Below, piece by piece: positions 43,001 through 50,461 of a stretch of 50,598 bases of DNA (position 1 is the first letter of the stretch; every line of letters begins with the position of its first letter). The stretch is taken from NCBI GenBank assembly GCA_002307215.1, contig DBTU01000043.1, positions 1-50,598 of the forward strand, written 5' to 3'. The DNA comes from Lachnoclostridium sp. UBA1308 (GTDB taxonomy: Bacteria; Bacillota; Clostridia; Lachnospirales; Lachnospiraceae). Both the position numbers and the translations under genes were made by a program. The notes under the pieces were generated by a model, which did not search any database, was not told the DNA's origin, and saw nothing but the letters and a program-made list of their open reading frames with translations.

Positions 43001-43259
43001 ATTAATTGAAGAGGGTTATGTAAGAGAGATTATCAGTAAAATTCAGACCATGCGTAAGGAAGCGGATTTCGAGGTTATGGATAATATTCGTATATCTGAG
43101 ATGGGTAATGATAAAATCAAGGCGATTCTGCTTCGTAATGAGGAAGAAATCAAATCCGAGGTGCTGGCGAAAGAGATCATCCTTGATGAAGTCAAGGGTT
43201 ATACAAAAGAGTGGAATTTGAACGGCGAGGATGTTACGCTGGGTGTAGAGAAATTATAG
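40053..43259 (+). CDS. ileS: isoleucyl-tRNA synthetase, type 2
   Basis: The 1068-residue enzyme charges tRNA-Ile. It has the class I HIGH motif (GKPHIGHVLTR, about residue 54), KMSKS loop (GQKMSKSKGN, about 619), and a large CP1 editing domain between them. The tryptophan- and lysine-rich N-terminus and length fit the eukaryote-like IleRS2, the form usually resistant to mupirocin. At about residues 262-272 there is a Cys/His-rich insert (SCSCGHDHGRD) in the editing domain that could bind a metal. Start: ATG at 40053 after AAGGAGGA; the frame is open into the leader, but the earlier ATG (39984) is in the terminator. The TAG stop is shared with repeat R1 copy D. Confidence 0.95.
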   Translation: MYDKVSTDLNFVEREKKVLKLWKDNNIFEESIKERKDGETYTFYDGPPTANGKPHIGHVLTRVIKDMIPRYRTMKGYKVLRKAGWDTHGLPVELEVEKKLGIDGKEQIEEYGLEPFIQECKESVWKYKGMWEEFSGIVGFWADMENPYVTYNNDYIESEWWSLKQIWNKDLLYKGFKIVPYCPRCGTPLSSHEVAQGYKDVKEKSVIAKFKVKGTQNEYILAWTTTPWTLPSNVALCVNPKETYVKVKVTVDSKGNVLKKDGSCSCGHDHGRDQEPQVPVGTEYYILAEALLNVIEGDYEVTQTYVGKDLEYKEYEPLFDYAEVDRKAFYVTCDNYVTLSDGTGVVHMAPAFGEDDNRVGKIYDLPFVQLIDAKGEFKPEATDFAGLFCKKADEQVMKKLAEKGLLFKILKFEHSYPFCWRCDTPLIYYARESWFIKMTAVKDQLIANNNTINWMPESIGQGRFGDWLKNVQDWGLSRDRYWGTPLPIWECEDGHRHCIGSIAELKSMSDNCPEDIELHRPYIDAVTLRCPECGKTMTRVKPVIDCWYDSGSMPFAQWHFPFDNKDIFEDNFPADFISEAVDQTRGWFYSLLAISTLIFEKAPFKNVIVLGHVQDENGQKMSKSKGNAVDPMEALEKHGADAIRWYFYINSALWLPNRFNDGAVTEGQRKFMGTLWNTYAFFVLYANIDNFNATEYKLEYDKLPVMDKWLLSKLNTLTKQVDEHLDNYRITEAARTLADFVDELSNWYVRRSRERFWAKEMPQDKINAYMTLYTALVTTAKLSAPFIPFMTEDIYQNLVVNLDKNAPKSIHLCDYPAVEESFIDAELEVNMEEVLEVVVLGRGCRNTANIKNRQPIKTMYVKAEAKLSDFYKEIIADELNIKEVVFADDVRDFTSYSFKPQLKTLGPKFGKQIGQIRTILSELNGNAAMDKINASGHLLITLDGVEAVLDKEDLLIEAAQTEGFVSNSDHGITVILDTNLTEELIEEGYVREIISKIQTMRKEADFEVMDNIRISEMGNDKIKAILLRNEEEIKSEVLAKEIILDEVKGYTKEWNLNGEDVTLGVEKL

Positions 43260-43350
43260 GAGTATTTGCATTCGTCGGTACTTTGGCTCTGTCCTATATG
43301 GAAACATTTTTCCCTGTCTTGTCATTAACCTCGCTAGGCTGAACTATAAC
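43257..43350 (-). repeat. R1 palindromic element, copy D (half, begins at ileS stop)
   Basis: Homology to the R1 consensus starts at the ileS stop codon itself (ATAGGAGTATTTGCATTCG) and continues through the centre and left arm to GGCTGAACTATAAC at 43337-43350. The other arm is missing. It ends 31 bp before the -35 box of the c-di-AMP receptor gene. Confidence 0.8.
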
Positions 43351-43381
43351 TCTAAATTAGCTTTTAAGTATAGGATCTTTC

Positions 43382-43410
43382 TTTACATTGCATTTATCAT
43401 ATCATATAAT
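43382..43410 (+). promoter_or_regulatory. sigma-A promoter of c-di-AMP receptor gene
   Basis: TTTACA (43382-43387) and TATAAT (43405-43410) with a 17-bp spacer. Confidence 0.7.
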
Positions 43411-43460
43411 GTTATCATAACAAGGACAGTGATATTGTGCTCATTAGAGGAGGGTATTCC

Positions 43461-43778
43461 ATGAAATTAATCTATGTAATTGTCCACAATGTTGATAGTG
43501 GTTACGTTACAGAGGCATTGAACAAAAATGGATATTATGTAACGAAATTGGCATCAACAGGAGGTTTTCTGCGGGAAGGTAACACGACACTGATGATAGG
43601 TACAGAAGCAGACGAGGTCGAGAAGGTGATTGAGATTGTTAAGAAGGAATGCGGTCCGAGGCGGCAGATTATTACGAATTCCATCGGTGTTCCGGAATAT
43701 GCGTCAATGAACGTGGCGGTGAATGTAGGAGGAGCGACTATATTCGTTATGGACATTGACCGGTATGAGAAGATATAA
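43461..43778 (+). CDS. darA: cyclic-di-AMP receptor (DarA/PstA-like, DUF970)
   Basis: The 105-residue PII-like protein binds c-di-AMP as a trimer. The family signature TGGFLREGNTTLMIG (about residues 27-41) is present, as are the N-terminal MKLIYVIVHNVD strand and C-terminal NVGGATIFVMDIDRY strand. A target is not known. The ATG at 43461 follows GAGGAGGG; an ATG 24 bp earlier overlaps that site. It is preceded by repeat R1 and its own promoter. Confidence 0.92.
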   Translation: MKLIYVIVHNVDSGYVTEALNKNGYYVTKLASTGGFLREGNTTLMIGTEADEVEKVIEIVKKECGPRRQIITNSIGVPEYASMNVAVNVGGATIFVMDIDRYEKI

Positions 43779-43958
43779 AGGAATGACATATCGTCCGGCG
43801 TAAGGCAGAAAATATGTATTTATATCCATGAAATATTTGTGAACTATGGTTTTTGACTTTTCTTTTAAATAAAAATGTGGTATAAAGAAAGATAGCACTG
43901 CAAATATATAATGGTGAAGCCACAGGCTGGTCAATTGAGATTGGAAAGGATAAATGAA

Positions 43959-45161
43959 ATGAAAAAGAAAGTATTATTAATTATGGGATTAAGCTTAATG
44001 CTTCTTGCGGGGGGATGCACAAAGAACCCCAGCAATATAATAAGCGGCGATAAATCTGATGTAACGGTTACACCTGCTACAACAGATACATCGGATGAAG
44101 CTGCAACAGCAATAACAATCCCGCCGAAGGAAGTATATAATGTTGATGATTATTTCAAATTGGGACAATATAAAGGGATTGAGGTCTCTGTAGATAAAGT
44201 AATTGTAACGGATGCCTCAGTGGATGCTGAAATAGCATATGAATTAGAAAACGCGAAATCTCTTGTTGAGATTACCGACAGGGATGTAGTTCAGACCGGA
44301 GATGTTGCTAACATTGATTATGAAGGCTTGAAGGATGGAGTGGCTTTCGATGGTGGGACTGCAACAGGTTCTGATCTCGAAATCGGCTCAGGCTCATTTA
44401 TCGAGGGTTTTGAAGAGGGTCTTATCGGTAAGAAGGTTGGAGAAAAGGTAGAAATTGACCTTTCCTTTCCAGAAGATTACGGTGTCGAGGAGTTGGCGGG
44501 ACAAGCGGTAGTATTTAATGTAACTATTAATAAAATACAGAAATATGTAATTCCCGAGCTTACAGAGGATTATGTAAAAAATAATACAGATTATGATTCC
44601 ATTGCTGCATACAAGAAGACAATAAAAGAAAATATGGAAGCTGCCAATGAATCAAGTGCTCAATCGGAAATCTCCAGTGGCGTTCTGGAAAAGGTTGTGA
44701 GCAACTCAACAATTACTTCCTACCCGCAGTCGTTACTTGATTATTATTCCGCTTCGTATGAGAATTACGTAACCCAGACGGTATATAATAATTTTGGTAT
44801 GACATTAAGCCAGTATTTTGATGCAATTGGTTCTACGCGGGAGGATTTTGATGCCAACTTAGTACAAATTTCTCAGAGCTATGCCGGGTTGGAAATGGCG
44901 CAGAGAGCGATTGCTAAAGCAGAAGGCATGACTGTTACGGATGCGGATTACTCTAGTAAGATTGCTCAATATGTAAAAGATTACAGCGCGGCTTCCGAAG
45001 AAGAATTATTGTCACATATAACTAAAGAGGATATCATGGATGATATCCTATTAAAGAAGGCACTGGAGTTTGCGGTAGATAATGCTAAAGTAACAAAAAA
45101 TGATGTTACACCTACGCCTGCACCTACACCTGTAGCAACACCTACGGCTGCTGCACAATAA
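43959..45161 (+). CDS. trigger-factor-like FKBP lipoprotein (extracellular foldase)
   Basis: The 400-residue product begins with a lipoprotein signal peptide (VLLIMGLSLMLLAGGC, lipidated Cys about residue 20) and a Thr/Ser/Asp-rich spacer. An FKBP-type PPIase domain follows: VANIDYEGLKDGVAFDGG, GSGSFIEGFEEGLIGKKVGE, AVVFNVTINKI. A helical trigger-factor C-terminal domain (about residues 210-380) comes next, and a short TPTPAPTPVATPT tail ends the chain. The ribosome-binding N-domain of cytoplasmic trigger factor is replaced by the lipid anchor. It probably folds secreted or wall proteins outside the membrane, an analogue of PrsA; inference from domain layout. The ATG at 43959 follows GGAAAGG. 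Confidence 0.87.
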   Translation: MKKKVLLIMGLSLMLLAGGCTKNPSNIISGDKSDVTVTPATTDTSDEAATAITIPPKEVYNVDDYFKLGQYKGIEVSVDKVIVTDASVDAEIAYELENAKSLVEITDRDVVQTGDVANIDYEGLKDGVAFDGGTATGSDLEIGSGSFIEGFEEGLIGKKVGEKVEIDLSFPEDYGVEELAGQAVVFNVTINKIQKYVIPELTEDYVKNNTDYDSIAAYKKTIKENMEAANESSAQSEISSGVLEKVVSNSTITSYPQSLLDYYSASYENYVTQTVYNNFGMTLSQYFDAIGSTREDFDANLVQISQSYAGLEMAQRAIAKAEGMTVTDADYSSKIAQYVKDYSAASEEELLSHITKEDIMDDILLKKALEFAVDNAKVTKNDVTPTPAPTPVATPTAAAQ

Positions 45162-45179
45162 TAAGAAAGAATGTAAGGC

Positions 45180-47492
45180 ATGCAAAAAGGATTTTTACCT
45201 ATCAATACAAATGATATGGAACTAAGAGGATGGGGGCAATGCGACTTCGTGTTTATCACCGGGGACGCATATGTTGACCATCCTTCCTTTGGTTCGGCGA
45301 TTATAAGCAGAGTATTAGAAAGCCACGGTTATAAGGTTGGAATTATCGCGCAGCCGGACTGGAAGGACGAGAAAAGCATAACAGTACTAGGGATGCCAAG
45401 ACTTGGATTTTTAGTAAGTTCGGGTAATATGGATTCCATGGTAAACCATTATTCGGTTGCCAAAAAGCGCAGACAGTCCGATGCCTATGCTCCGGGAGGA
45501 GTGATGGGGAGACGTCCGGACCACGCAACATGCGTATATAGTAATTTGATACGGAAGCAATACAAGAATATCCCAATTATTCTCGGGGGTATTGAAGCCT
45601 CCCTTAGAAGGTTGGCTCATTACGATTATTGGAGTGATAAGGTTAAGAGATCAATTCTTCTTGACTCACAAGCTGATATTGTTTCCTACGGTATGGGGGA
45701 ACATTCCATTGTTGAGATAGCGGAAGCACTTGATAGCGGAATTGACATTAAAGATATTACCTATATTAATGGGACTGTAGTGAAAGCGAAGAATTTGGAA
45801 TCGGTTTATGATGCAGTGATACTGCCAAGTTACCAGAGTATCGCAAACAGTAGGAAGGAATTTGCAGCCAGCTTCTATACCCAGTATTGCAATACGGATC
45901 CATTTTCGGGAAGAAGGTTGGTTGAACAATATAAGGAACAGGAATATGTGGTTCAGAATCCACCGGCAAAACCTCTTTCACAGACAGAAATGGACAGAGT
46001 ATATTCACTGCCCTATATGAGGGATTACCATCCTTCGTACCTTGAAGCTGGCGGAATACCGGCAATCGAAGAGGTAAAATTCAGCCTTACCAGCAATCGA
46101 GGTTGCTTTGGTGGCTGTAATTACTGTGCACTAACCTTTCATCAGGGAAGGATATTGCAGACCAGAAGCCATGAATCAATTATAGCAGAAGCCAATCAAT
46201 TGATCTGGGACAAGGATTTTAAAGGTTATATCCATGACGTCGGAGGACCTACCGCCAATTTCAGACACACGGCCTGTGAAAAGCAGCTATCGAAGGGAGC
46301 ATGTCTCAATAAGCAATGTCTTACTCCGACTCCCTGTAAGAGCCTAAGGATTGATCATAAGGATTATCTGGCTCTACTTAAAAAGCTACGTAATCTTCCG
46401 AATGTAAAGAAGGTATTTATTCGTTCGGGTATTCGTTATGATTATCTGATCGAGGATAAGGATGAAACCTTCTTTCAGGAGCTATGCGAGCACCATGTCA
46501 GCGGACAACTTAAGGTCGCTCCGGAGCATATTAATGACGGCGTATTGGAACTGATGGGCAAGCCCTCTAATTCGGTATACGAGAAATTTGTTACGAAATT
46601 TAAGAAAATAAATGAGAAGTTAGGTAAGAACCAGTTCATCGTACCCTATCTGATATCCTCTCATCCGGGCTCAACCCTAAAAGAGGCTGTGGAGCTGGCG
46701 GAGTATCTCAGAGATCTTGGCTATATGCCGGAGCAGGTTCAGGATTTCTACCCGACACCCTCAACAATTTCGACCTGTATGTATTATACCGGACTGGATC
46801 CTAGGACAATGACTGAGGTTTACGTACCAAAGTCGCCGCATGAAAAGGCAATGCAAAGGGCATTAATTCAATACCGTAATCCTAAGAATTATGACCTTGT
46901 TGTAGAAGCACTAAGAAAGGCAGATCGTGTGGACTTGATTGGCTTTGATAAAAAATGCCTGATTCGTCCGAGACAGTTTGCCAAGGAAAAACAGTGGATA
47001 AGCAAAGATAAGCCGTTTCAAGGCAAAGTATACAAGGAGAAAGGAACAGATAGACAAAATATAAGTTCCAATCGTGAGCAAAAGAGTACAATAGGCAAAG
47101 CAGAAAACAGGAACCAAACCAGCGCTAAGGGCAAGAAGGCCGATGACCATAAAGCATACAGTCAAGGCAAGAAGGCCGATGATCGTAAAGCATACAGTCA
47201 AGGCAAGAATACCGATGATCGTAAAGCATACAGTCAAGGCAAGAAGGCCGATGATCGTAAAGTATACAGTCAAGGTAAGAATACCGATGATCGTAGGGTA
47301 TACAGCCAAGGTAAGAAAACCGATGATCATAGAGTATACAGCCAAGGTAAGAATACCGATGATCATAAAGTATACAGCCAAGGTAAGAAAACCGATGATC
47401 ATAAAGTATCTGGCCAAATTAAGAAAACCGCTTCTCATACAGATAAAAATAACAGGCCGCCTCAGAGGGTGGGAAAACGCAGTGCAAGGTAA
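45180..47492 (+). CDS. YgiQ family radical SAM protein with repeat tail
   Basis: The 770-residue product belongs to the YgiQ (UPF0313) radical SAM family. The N-terminal B12-binding-like domain begins with FLPINTNDMELRGWGQCDFV. The [4Fe-4S]-cluster motif CxxxCxxC is in NRGCFGGCNYCALTF (about residue 308), with later GGPTANFRHTAC and RSGIRYD blocks typical of the family. Substrate is unknown. From about residue 610 a basic low-complexity tail contains eight 12-residue repeats ending DD-[KR]-[AV]YSQ and then a Lys/Arg-rich end. It starts 18 bp after the foldase gene, which suggests one operon. The tail is not part of the usual family (see repeat). Confidence 0.88.
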   Translation: MQKGFLPINTNDMELRGWGQCDFVFITGDAYVDHPSFGSAIISRVLESHGYKVGIIAQPDWKDEKSITVLGMPRLGFLVSSGNMDSMVNHYSVAKKRRQSDAYAPGGVMGRRPDHATCVYSNLIRKQYKNIPIILGGIEASLRRLAHYDYWSDKVKRSILLDSQADIVSYGMGEHSIVEIAEALDSGIDIKDITYINGTVVKAKNLESVYDAVILPSYQSIANSRKEFAASFYTQYCNTDPFSGRRLVEQYKEQEYVVQNPPAKPLSQTEMDRVYSLPYMRDYHPSYLEAGGIPAIEEVKFSLTSNRGCFGGCNYCALTFHQGRILQTRSHESIIAEANQLIWDKDFKGYIHDVGGPTANFRHTACEKQLSKGACLNKQCLTPTPCKSLRIDHKDYLALLKKLRNLPNVKKVFIRSGIRYDYLIEDKDETFFQELCEHHVSGQLKVAPEHINDGVLELMGKPSNSVYEKFVTKFKKINEKLGKNQFIVPYLISSHPGSTLKEAVELAEYLRDLGYMPEQVQDFYPTPSTISTCMYYTGLDPRTMTEVYVPKSPHEKAMQRALIQYRNPKNYDLVVEALRKADRVDLIGFDKKCLIRPRQFAKEKQWISKDKPFQGKVYKEKGTDRQNISSNREQKSTIGKAENRNQTSAKGKKADDHKAYSQGKKADDRKAYSQGKNTDDRKAYSQGKKADDRKVYSQGKNTDDRRVYSQGKKTDDHRVYSQGKNTDDHKVYSQGKKTDDHKVSGQIKKTASHTDKNNRPPQRVGKRSAR
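47130..47417 (+). repeat. eight 36-bp tandem repeats inside ygiQ-like gene
   Basis: Units encode GKKADDHKAYSQ and variants (GKNTDDRKAYSQ, GKKTDDHRVYSQ). The ADD/TDD and K-K/K-N positions alternate, so the true period may be a 24-residue pair. The repeats are in frame and code for a basic, disordered tail. Confidence 0.9.
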
Positions 47493-47554
47493 TTAGTCAA
47501 TCAATTAAAGTTATGAAAAGGGATAATCAACAATACAGTGTTTGTTGATAGAAT

Positions 47555-47644
47555 GTTACAGTTCAGCCTAACAAGGATAGTTACAAAACCGGGAAATCAT
47601 TTTTCCCCAGTCCGAATACATCTCTTTGAAGGTTGAACGGTAAC
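47555..47644 (+). repeat. R1 palindromic element, copy E (internally deleted)
   Basis: GTTACAGTTCAGCC (47555-47568) and GGTTGAACGGTAAC (47631-47644) are the terminal inverted repeats (12 of 14 match). The left arm (AACAAGGATAG) and right arm (CCCCAGTCCGAATAC) are present but the centre is lost. It ends 30 bp before the helicase -35 box. Confidence 0.8.
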
Positions 47645-47674
47645 AATAGAGAATACCGCTGTAATGAAAATTTC

Positions 47675-47703
47675 TTGACAAGAATTTATCGGAGTGTTAT
47701 ACT
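47675..47703 (+). promoter_or_regulatory. sigma-A promoter of DEAD-box helicase gene
   Basis: TTGACA (47675-47680) and TATACT (47698-47703) with a 17-bp spacer, giving a leader of about 200 nt. Confidence 0.75.
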
Positions 47704-47734
47704 ACGCGGAGTGTCTATTTCATAATAACATGGT

Positions 47735-47776
47735 TGACCAGCTCTCGGTCCTGTTGGGTCAGGAGCTGATTTTATC
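47735..47776 (+). promoter_or_regulatory. leader hairpins (possible attenuator) of helicase gene
   Basis: TGACC (47735-47739) can pair with GGTCA (47757-47761), or CAGCTC (47739-47744) can pair with GAGCTG (47763-47768), the latter followed by ATTTTAT. The two stems share bases and exclude each other. Long leaders are usual for cold-regulated DEAD-box genes; this is weak structural evidence for attenuation. Confidence 0.35.
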
Positions 47777-47908
47777 GTATAGAATAATGCGTTCTATTAT
47801 TTTGTAGTATAAGATGAATATGTGTGTCTATAATATAAGTAGGGCGTACATAGGAAGAATAATAGTGGGAAATATATGAGATAAAAGATACAAAGAAAGG
47901 AATTAAGA

Positions 47909-49501
47909 ATGGAAGTAACAAAATTTGAAGAATTAGAATTAAACCCCAATATACTTCGTGCTGTTGAGGAGATGGGCTTTGAGGAGATGTCTCCGATACA
48001 GGCTAAGGCAATTCCCATCATACTTGCGGGGAGGGATATTGTCGGACAGGCGCAGACCGGAACCGGCAAGACAGCAGCATTTGGAATACCGCTCATGCAG
48101 TTAATAAATCCGAAGGACAGAACCCTTCAGGCAATTGTTCTGTGTCCTACAAGAGAACTTGCAATACAGGTGGCAGAAGAGATTCGTAAGCTCGGTCTAT
48201 TCATGCATGGAATCAAAATCCTCCCGGTATATGGAGGACAGGAAATTTCAAAGCAGATACGTTCATTAAAAGCAGGAGTTCAGCTTATCATAGGAACACC
48301 CGGACGCGTTATGGATCATATGAGAAGAAAAACCGTTAATTTTGATGCTGTTAAAATGGTCGTTTTGGATGAAGCGGACGAGATGTTAAACATGGGATTT
48401 CGTGAGGATATTGAAACAATCTTAAGCCAAGTTCCGGAGGAACGTCAGACGGTTCTTTTTTCGGCAACCATGCCGCAACCGATTATAGATATTGCCAGAA
48501 CATATCAGAAGAATGCGGAAATTATCCGTGTGGTTAAGAAAGAACTTACCGTACCAAAGATTGAACAGTTCTATTACGAAGTAACCCAAAGGAATAAGGA
48601 AGATGTGCTGTCGAGGCTTATAGATATGTATAATCCGAAGCTGTCACTTATCTTTTGTAATACCAAGAAACAAGTGGATGAGTTGACTTCATCGCTGCAG
48701 GGCAGAGGATATTTTGCGGAAGGACTGCACGGAGACCTCAAGCAACAGCAGAGAGACCGCGTTATGAGCAGCTTCCGTAACGGAAGAACTGAAATACTTG
48801 TGGCTACCGATGTTGCAGCAAGAGGCATCGATGTGGATGATGTGGAAGCGGTTTTTAATTACGATGTGCCGCAAGATGATGAATACTATGTACACAGAAT
48901 TGGCCGTACGGGTCGTGCAGGCCGCGAAGGCAGAGCATTTACCTTAGTTGCCGGCAAAGAATTATATAAGCTTAGAGATATCATGAGATATTGTAATACC
49001 AAGATAAAAGCACAGCCGATTCCATCCTTGAATGATGTCAATGCTGTCAAGGCTGATAAAATATTGGATAAGTTAAAAACTATTATCGAAAATGAAGATC
49101 TCTCAAAAATGGTAGATTTAATCGAAAGCAAAGTAAATGACGAGGATTTTACAACCTTAGATATCGCTGCAGCCTTCCTGAAGATGATGATGGGAGATGA
49201 AGCAATTAAGGCAGAAGAGGTAAAAACGACTGAGGATTTTGGCGATACAGGTGCGGAAGCAGGGATGGTAAGAATGTTTATCAATCTGGGTAAAAACCAA
49301 AAAATCAGACCGGGAGATATCCTTGGTGCGATTGCCGGAGAGACCGGAATGCCGGGTAAATTAATCGGTTCCATTGACATGTATGATAAATATACCTTTG
49401 TAGAAATACCAAGGGAATATGCATCGGAAGTAATTCAGGTAATGAAGTCGGCCAAGATTAAAGGTAAGAGCATTAATATAGAACCGGCAAACAGAAAGTA
49501 A
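47909..49501 (+). CDS. DEAD-box ATP-dependent RNA helicase with DbpA domain
   Basis: The 530-residue product has the full helicase core: Q motif (FEEMSPIQAKAIP), AQTGTGKTAAF (about residue 46), PTRELAIQ, TPGRVMDH, VLDEADEML (about 150), SATMP, ARGIDVD, and HRIGRTGRAGR (about 328). The C-terminal 75 residues (MVRMFINLGKNQKIRPGDIL, then GEIGSIDMYDKYTFVEIP-like sequence) form the DbpA/YxiN RNA-binding domain, which in DbpA recognises 23S rRNA. It is a likely ribosome-assembly or cold-response helicase. The ATG at 47909 follows AAAGGAA. It has its own promoter. Confidence 0.93.
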   Translation: MEVTKFEELELNPNILRAVEEMGFEEMSPIQAKAIPIILAGRDIVGQAQTGTGKTAAFGIPLMQLINPKDRTLQAIVLCPTRELAIQVAEEIRKLGLFMHGIKILPVYGGQEISKQIRSLKAGVQLIIGTPGRVMDHMRRKTVNFDAVKMVVLDEADEMLNMGFREDIETILSQVPEERQTVLFSATMPQPIIDIARTYQKNAEIIRVVKKELTVPKIEQFYYEVTQRNKEDVLSRLIDMYNPKLSLIFCNTKKQVDELTSSLQGRGYFAEGLHGDLKQQQRDRVMSSFRNGRTEILVATDVAARGIDVDDVEAVFNYDVPQDDEYYVHRIGRTGRAGREGRAFTLVAGKELYKLRDIMRYCNTKIKAQPIPSLNDVNAVKADKILDKLKTIIENEDLSKMVDLIESKVNDEDFTTLDIAAAFLKMMMGDEAIKAEEVKTTEDFGDTGAEAGMVRMFINLGKNQKIRPGDILGAIAGETGMPGKLIGSIDMYDKYTFVEIPREYASEVIQVMKSAKIKGKSINIEPANRK

Positions 49502-49507
49502 AAATAG

Positions 49508-49567
49508 CAAAGCTGTGACTCAAATTGTTTCGTCTTCTGGAAATGAATTGATTTGCAGCTTTTTTTA
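49508..49567 (+). terminator. terminator of helicase gene
   Basis: AGCTG and CAAAT on the left pair with ATTTG and CAGCT on the right, followed by a T run ending near 49567. The loop is long. Confidence 0.6.
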
Positions 49568-49745
49568 TGGGTATCAAAGCCTACTTTTATTATGTCTATC
49601 GTCAATTTGCACAATTTCGCTAGTGAATGGTAATACATAAAATCGTTCATTTGCAACACGCTTCCGCTTGGATGAAGTACATAGTGGTACATAAGGTCCT
49701 AATAAAATTTACAAAAAGCCAATTAATTTATAGGTAAATTTGACC
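49568..49745. other. intergenic stretch before perR
   Basis: No supported gene or repeat copy. Reverse-strand ORFs crossing it overlap the helicase gene and lack start signals. Confidence 0.4.
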
Positions 49746-49784
49746 TTGACAAATAAAATATGATGTATATAATAATAATTATTA
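49746..49784 (+). promoter_or_regulatory. perR promoter with 7-1-7 Fur/PerR-type box
   Basis: TTGACA (49746-49751) and TATAAT (49768-49773) have a 16-bp spacer. TAATAATAATTATTA at 49770-49784 is a perfect 7-1-7 inverted repeat, close to the PerR box (TTATAATnATTATAA). It overlaps the -10, implying negative autoregulation. Confidence 0.75.
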
Positions 49785-49857
49785 CTGTTATCCTAGAAAA
49801 CAAATAATTGATAGTTTGTTATTTTGTATTTGTGGATAGAGCATGTGGAGGTCGATT

Positions 49858-50247
49858 ATGGCAGTTAATAAGTACAGTAGGCAAAGGGAAGCTATTAAGG
49901 ATTATTTATCGAAGACAAAAGAGCATCCGACTGCAGATACTGTTTATATGAATATACGTGAGTCCTATCCGAATATCAGTCTTGGAACCGTATACCGTAA
50001 CTTGAATCTCTTGGCAGAACAGGGCGAAATCATGAAGTTAAACTGTCAGGACGGCTGCGATCGTTTTGATGGAAATGCCATGATGCATTATCATTTTCTG
50101 TGCAAAGGCTGCGGAAGAGTTCTGGATATTGAGATGGAATCAATTGATCATATCAATGTAATTGCAGGAGCCGGATTTGTTGGTAAGATTGATGGTCATG
50201 TTACGTTTTTCTACGGCCGTTGCAGCAATTGCTGTAATAAAGAATAG
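49858..50247 (+). CDS. perR: Fur family regulator, PerR-like
   Basis: The 129-residue product is a peroxide-sensing, metal-dependent repressor. The winged helix is TADTVYMNIRESY plus SLGTVYRNLNLL. The dimerisation part has the His/Asp metal site (DRFDGNAMMHYHF), and two CxxC motifs (CKGC, CSNC) for structural zinc. Asp in RVLDIEM sits where PerR has its oxidation-sensing ligand region. The DNA-recognition helix and length favour PerR over Fur or Zur, but that is not certain. The ATG at 49858 follows GGAGG by seven bases. The palindrome over its promoter supports autoregulation. Confidence 0.88.
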   Translation: MAVNKYSRQREAIKDYLSKTKEHPTADTVYMNIRESYPNISLGTVYRNLNLLAEQGEIMKLNCQDGCDRFDGNAMMHYHFLCKGCGRVLDIEMESIDHINVIAGAGFVGKIDGHVTFFYGRCSNCCNKE

Positions 50248-50276
50248 ATAAAGCATAAATATATATGAAAGTTGTG

Positions 50277-50310
50277 TCACGCTGCCATGGTATGGCGGCG
50301 TGATTTTTTT
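50277..50310 (+). terminator. terminator of perR
   Basis: TCACGCTGCCAT pairs with ATGGCGGCGTGA (one G-U), followed by a T run. Confidence 0.9.
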
Positions 50311-50461
50311 CTAGTCTCGTAAAAACATGAGTCCGTTAGAAATAAACATGAAGTGCATTGGAAATTCATTATTATATACTGCATATTTTAATAATTGTGT
50401 TTGTAGCCTTATGCGGTTATGTTTGCTAGTGTGAAAAATGTTAAAATAAATAAAAACGTTA
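50311..50461. other. intergenic region after perR
   Basis: AT-rich sequence with no supported ORF, RNA or repeat copy. Confidence 0.4.

Noticed and set aside
47130..47417. CRISPR-like array with 36-bp period
   Set aside because: There are no spacers; the units are adjacent, slightly different and in frame within a gene.
46911..47496. ORFs on both strands through the 36-bp repeats
   Set aside because: They are shadows created by the repeat period (divisible by 3); the plus-strand radical SAM frame is continuous and explains the sequence.
1..47644. R1 as insertion sequence with transposase
   Set aside because: The longest copy is about 165 bp without any ORF, so it can only be a non-autonomous element or a regulatory repeat.
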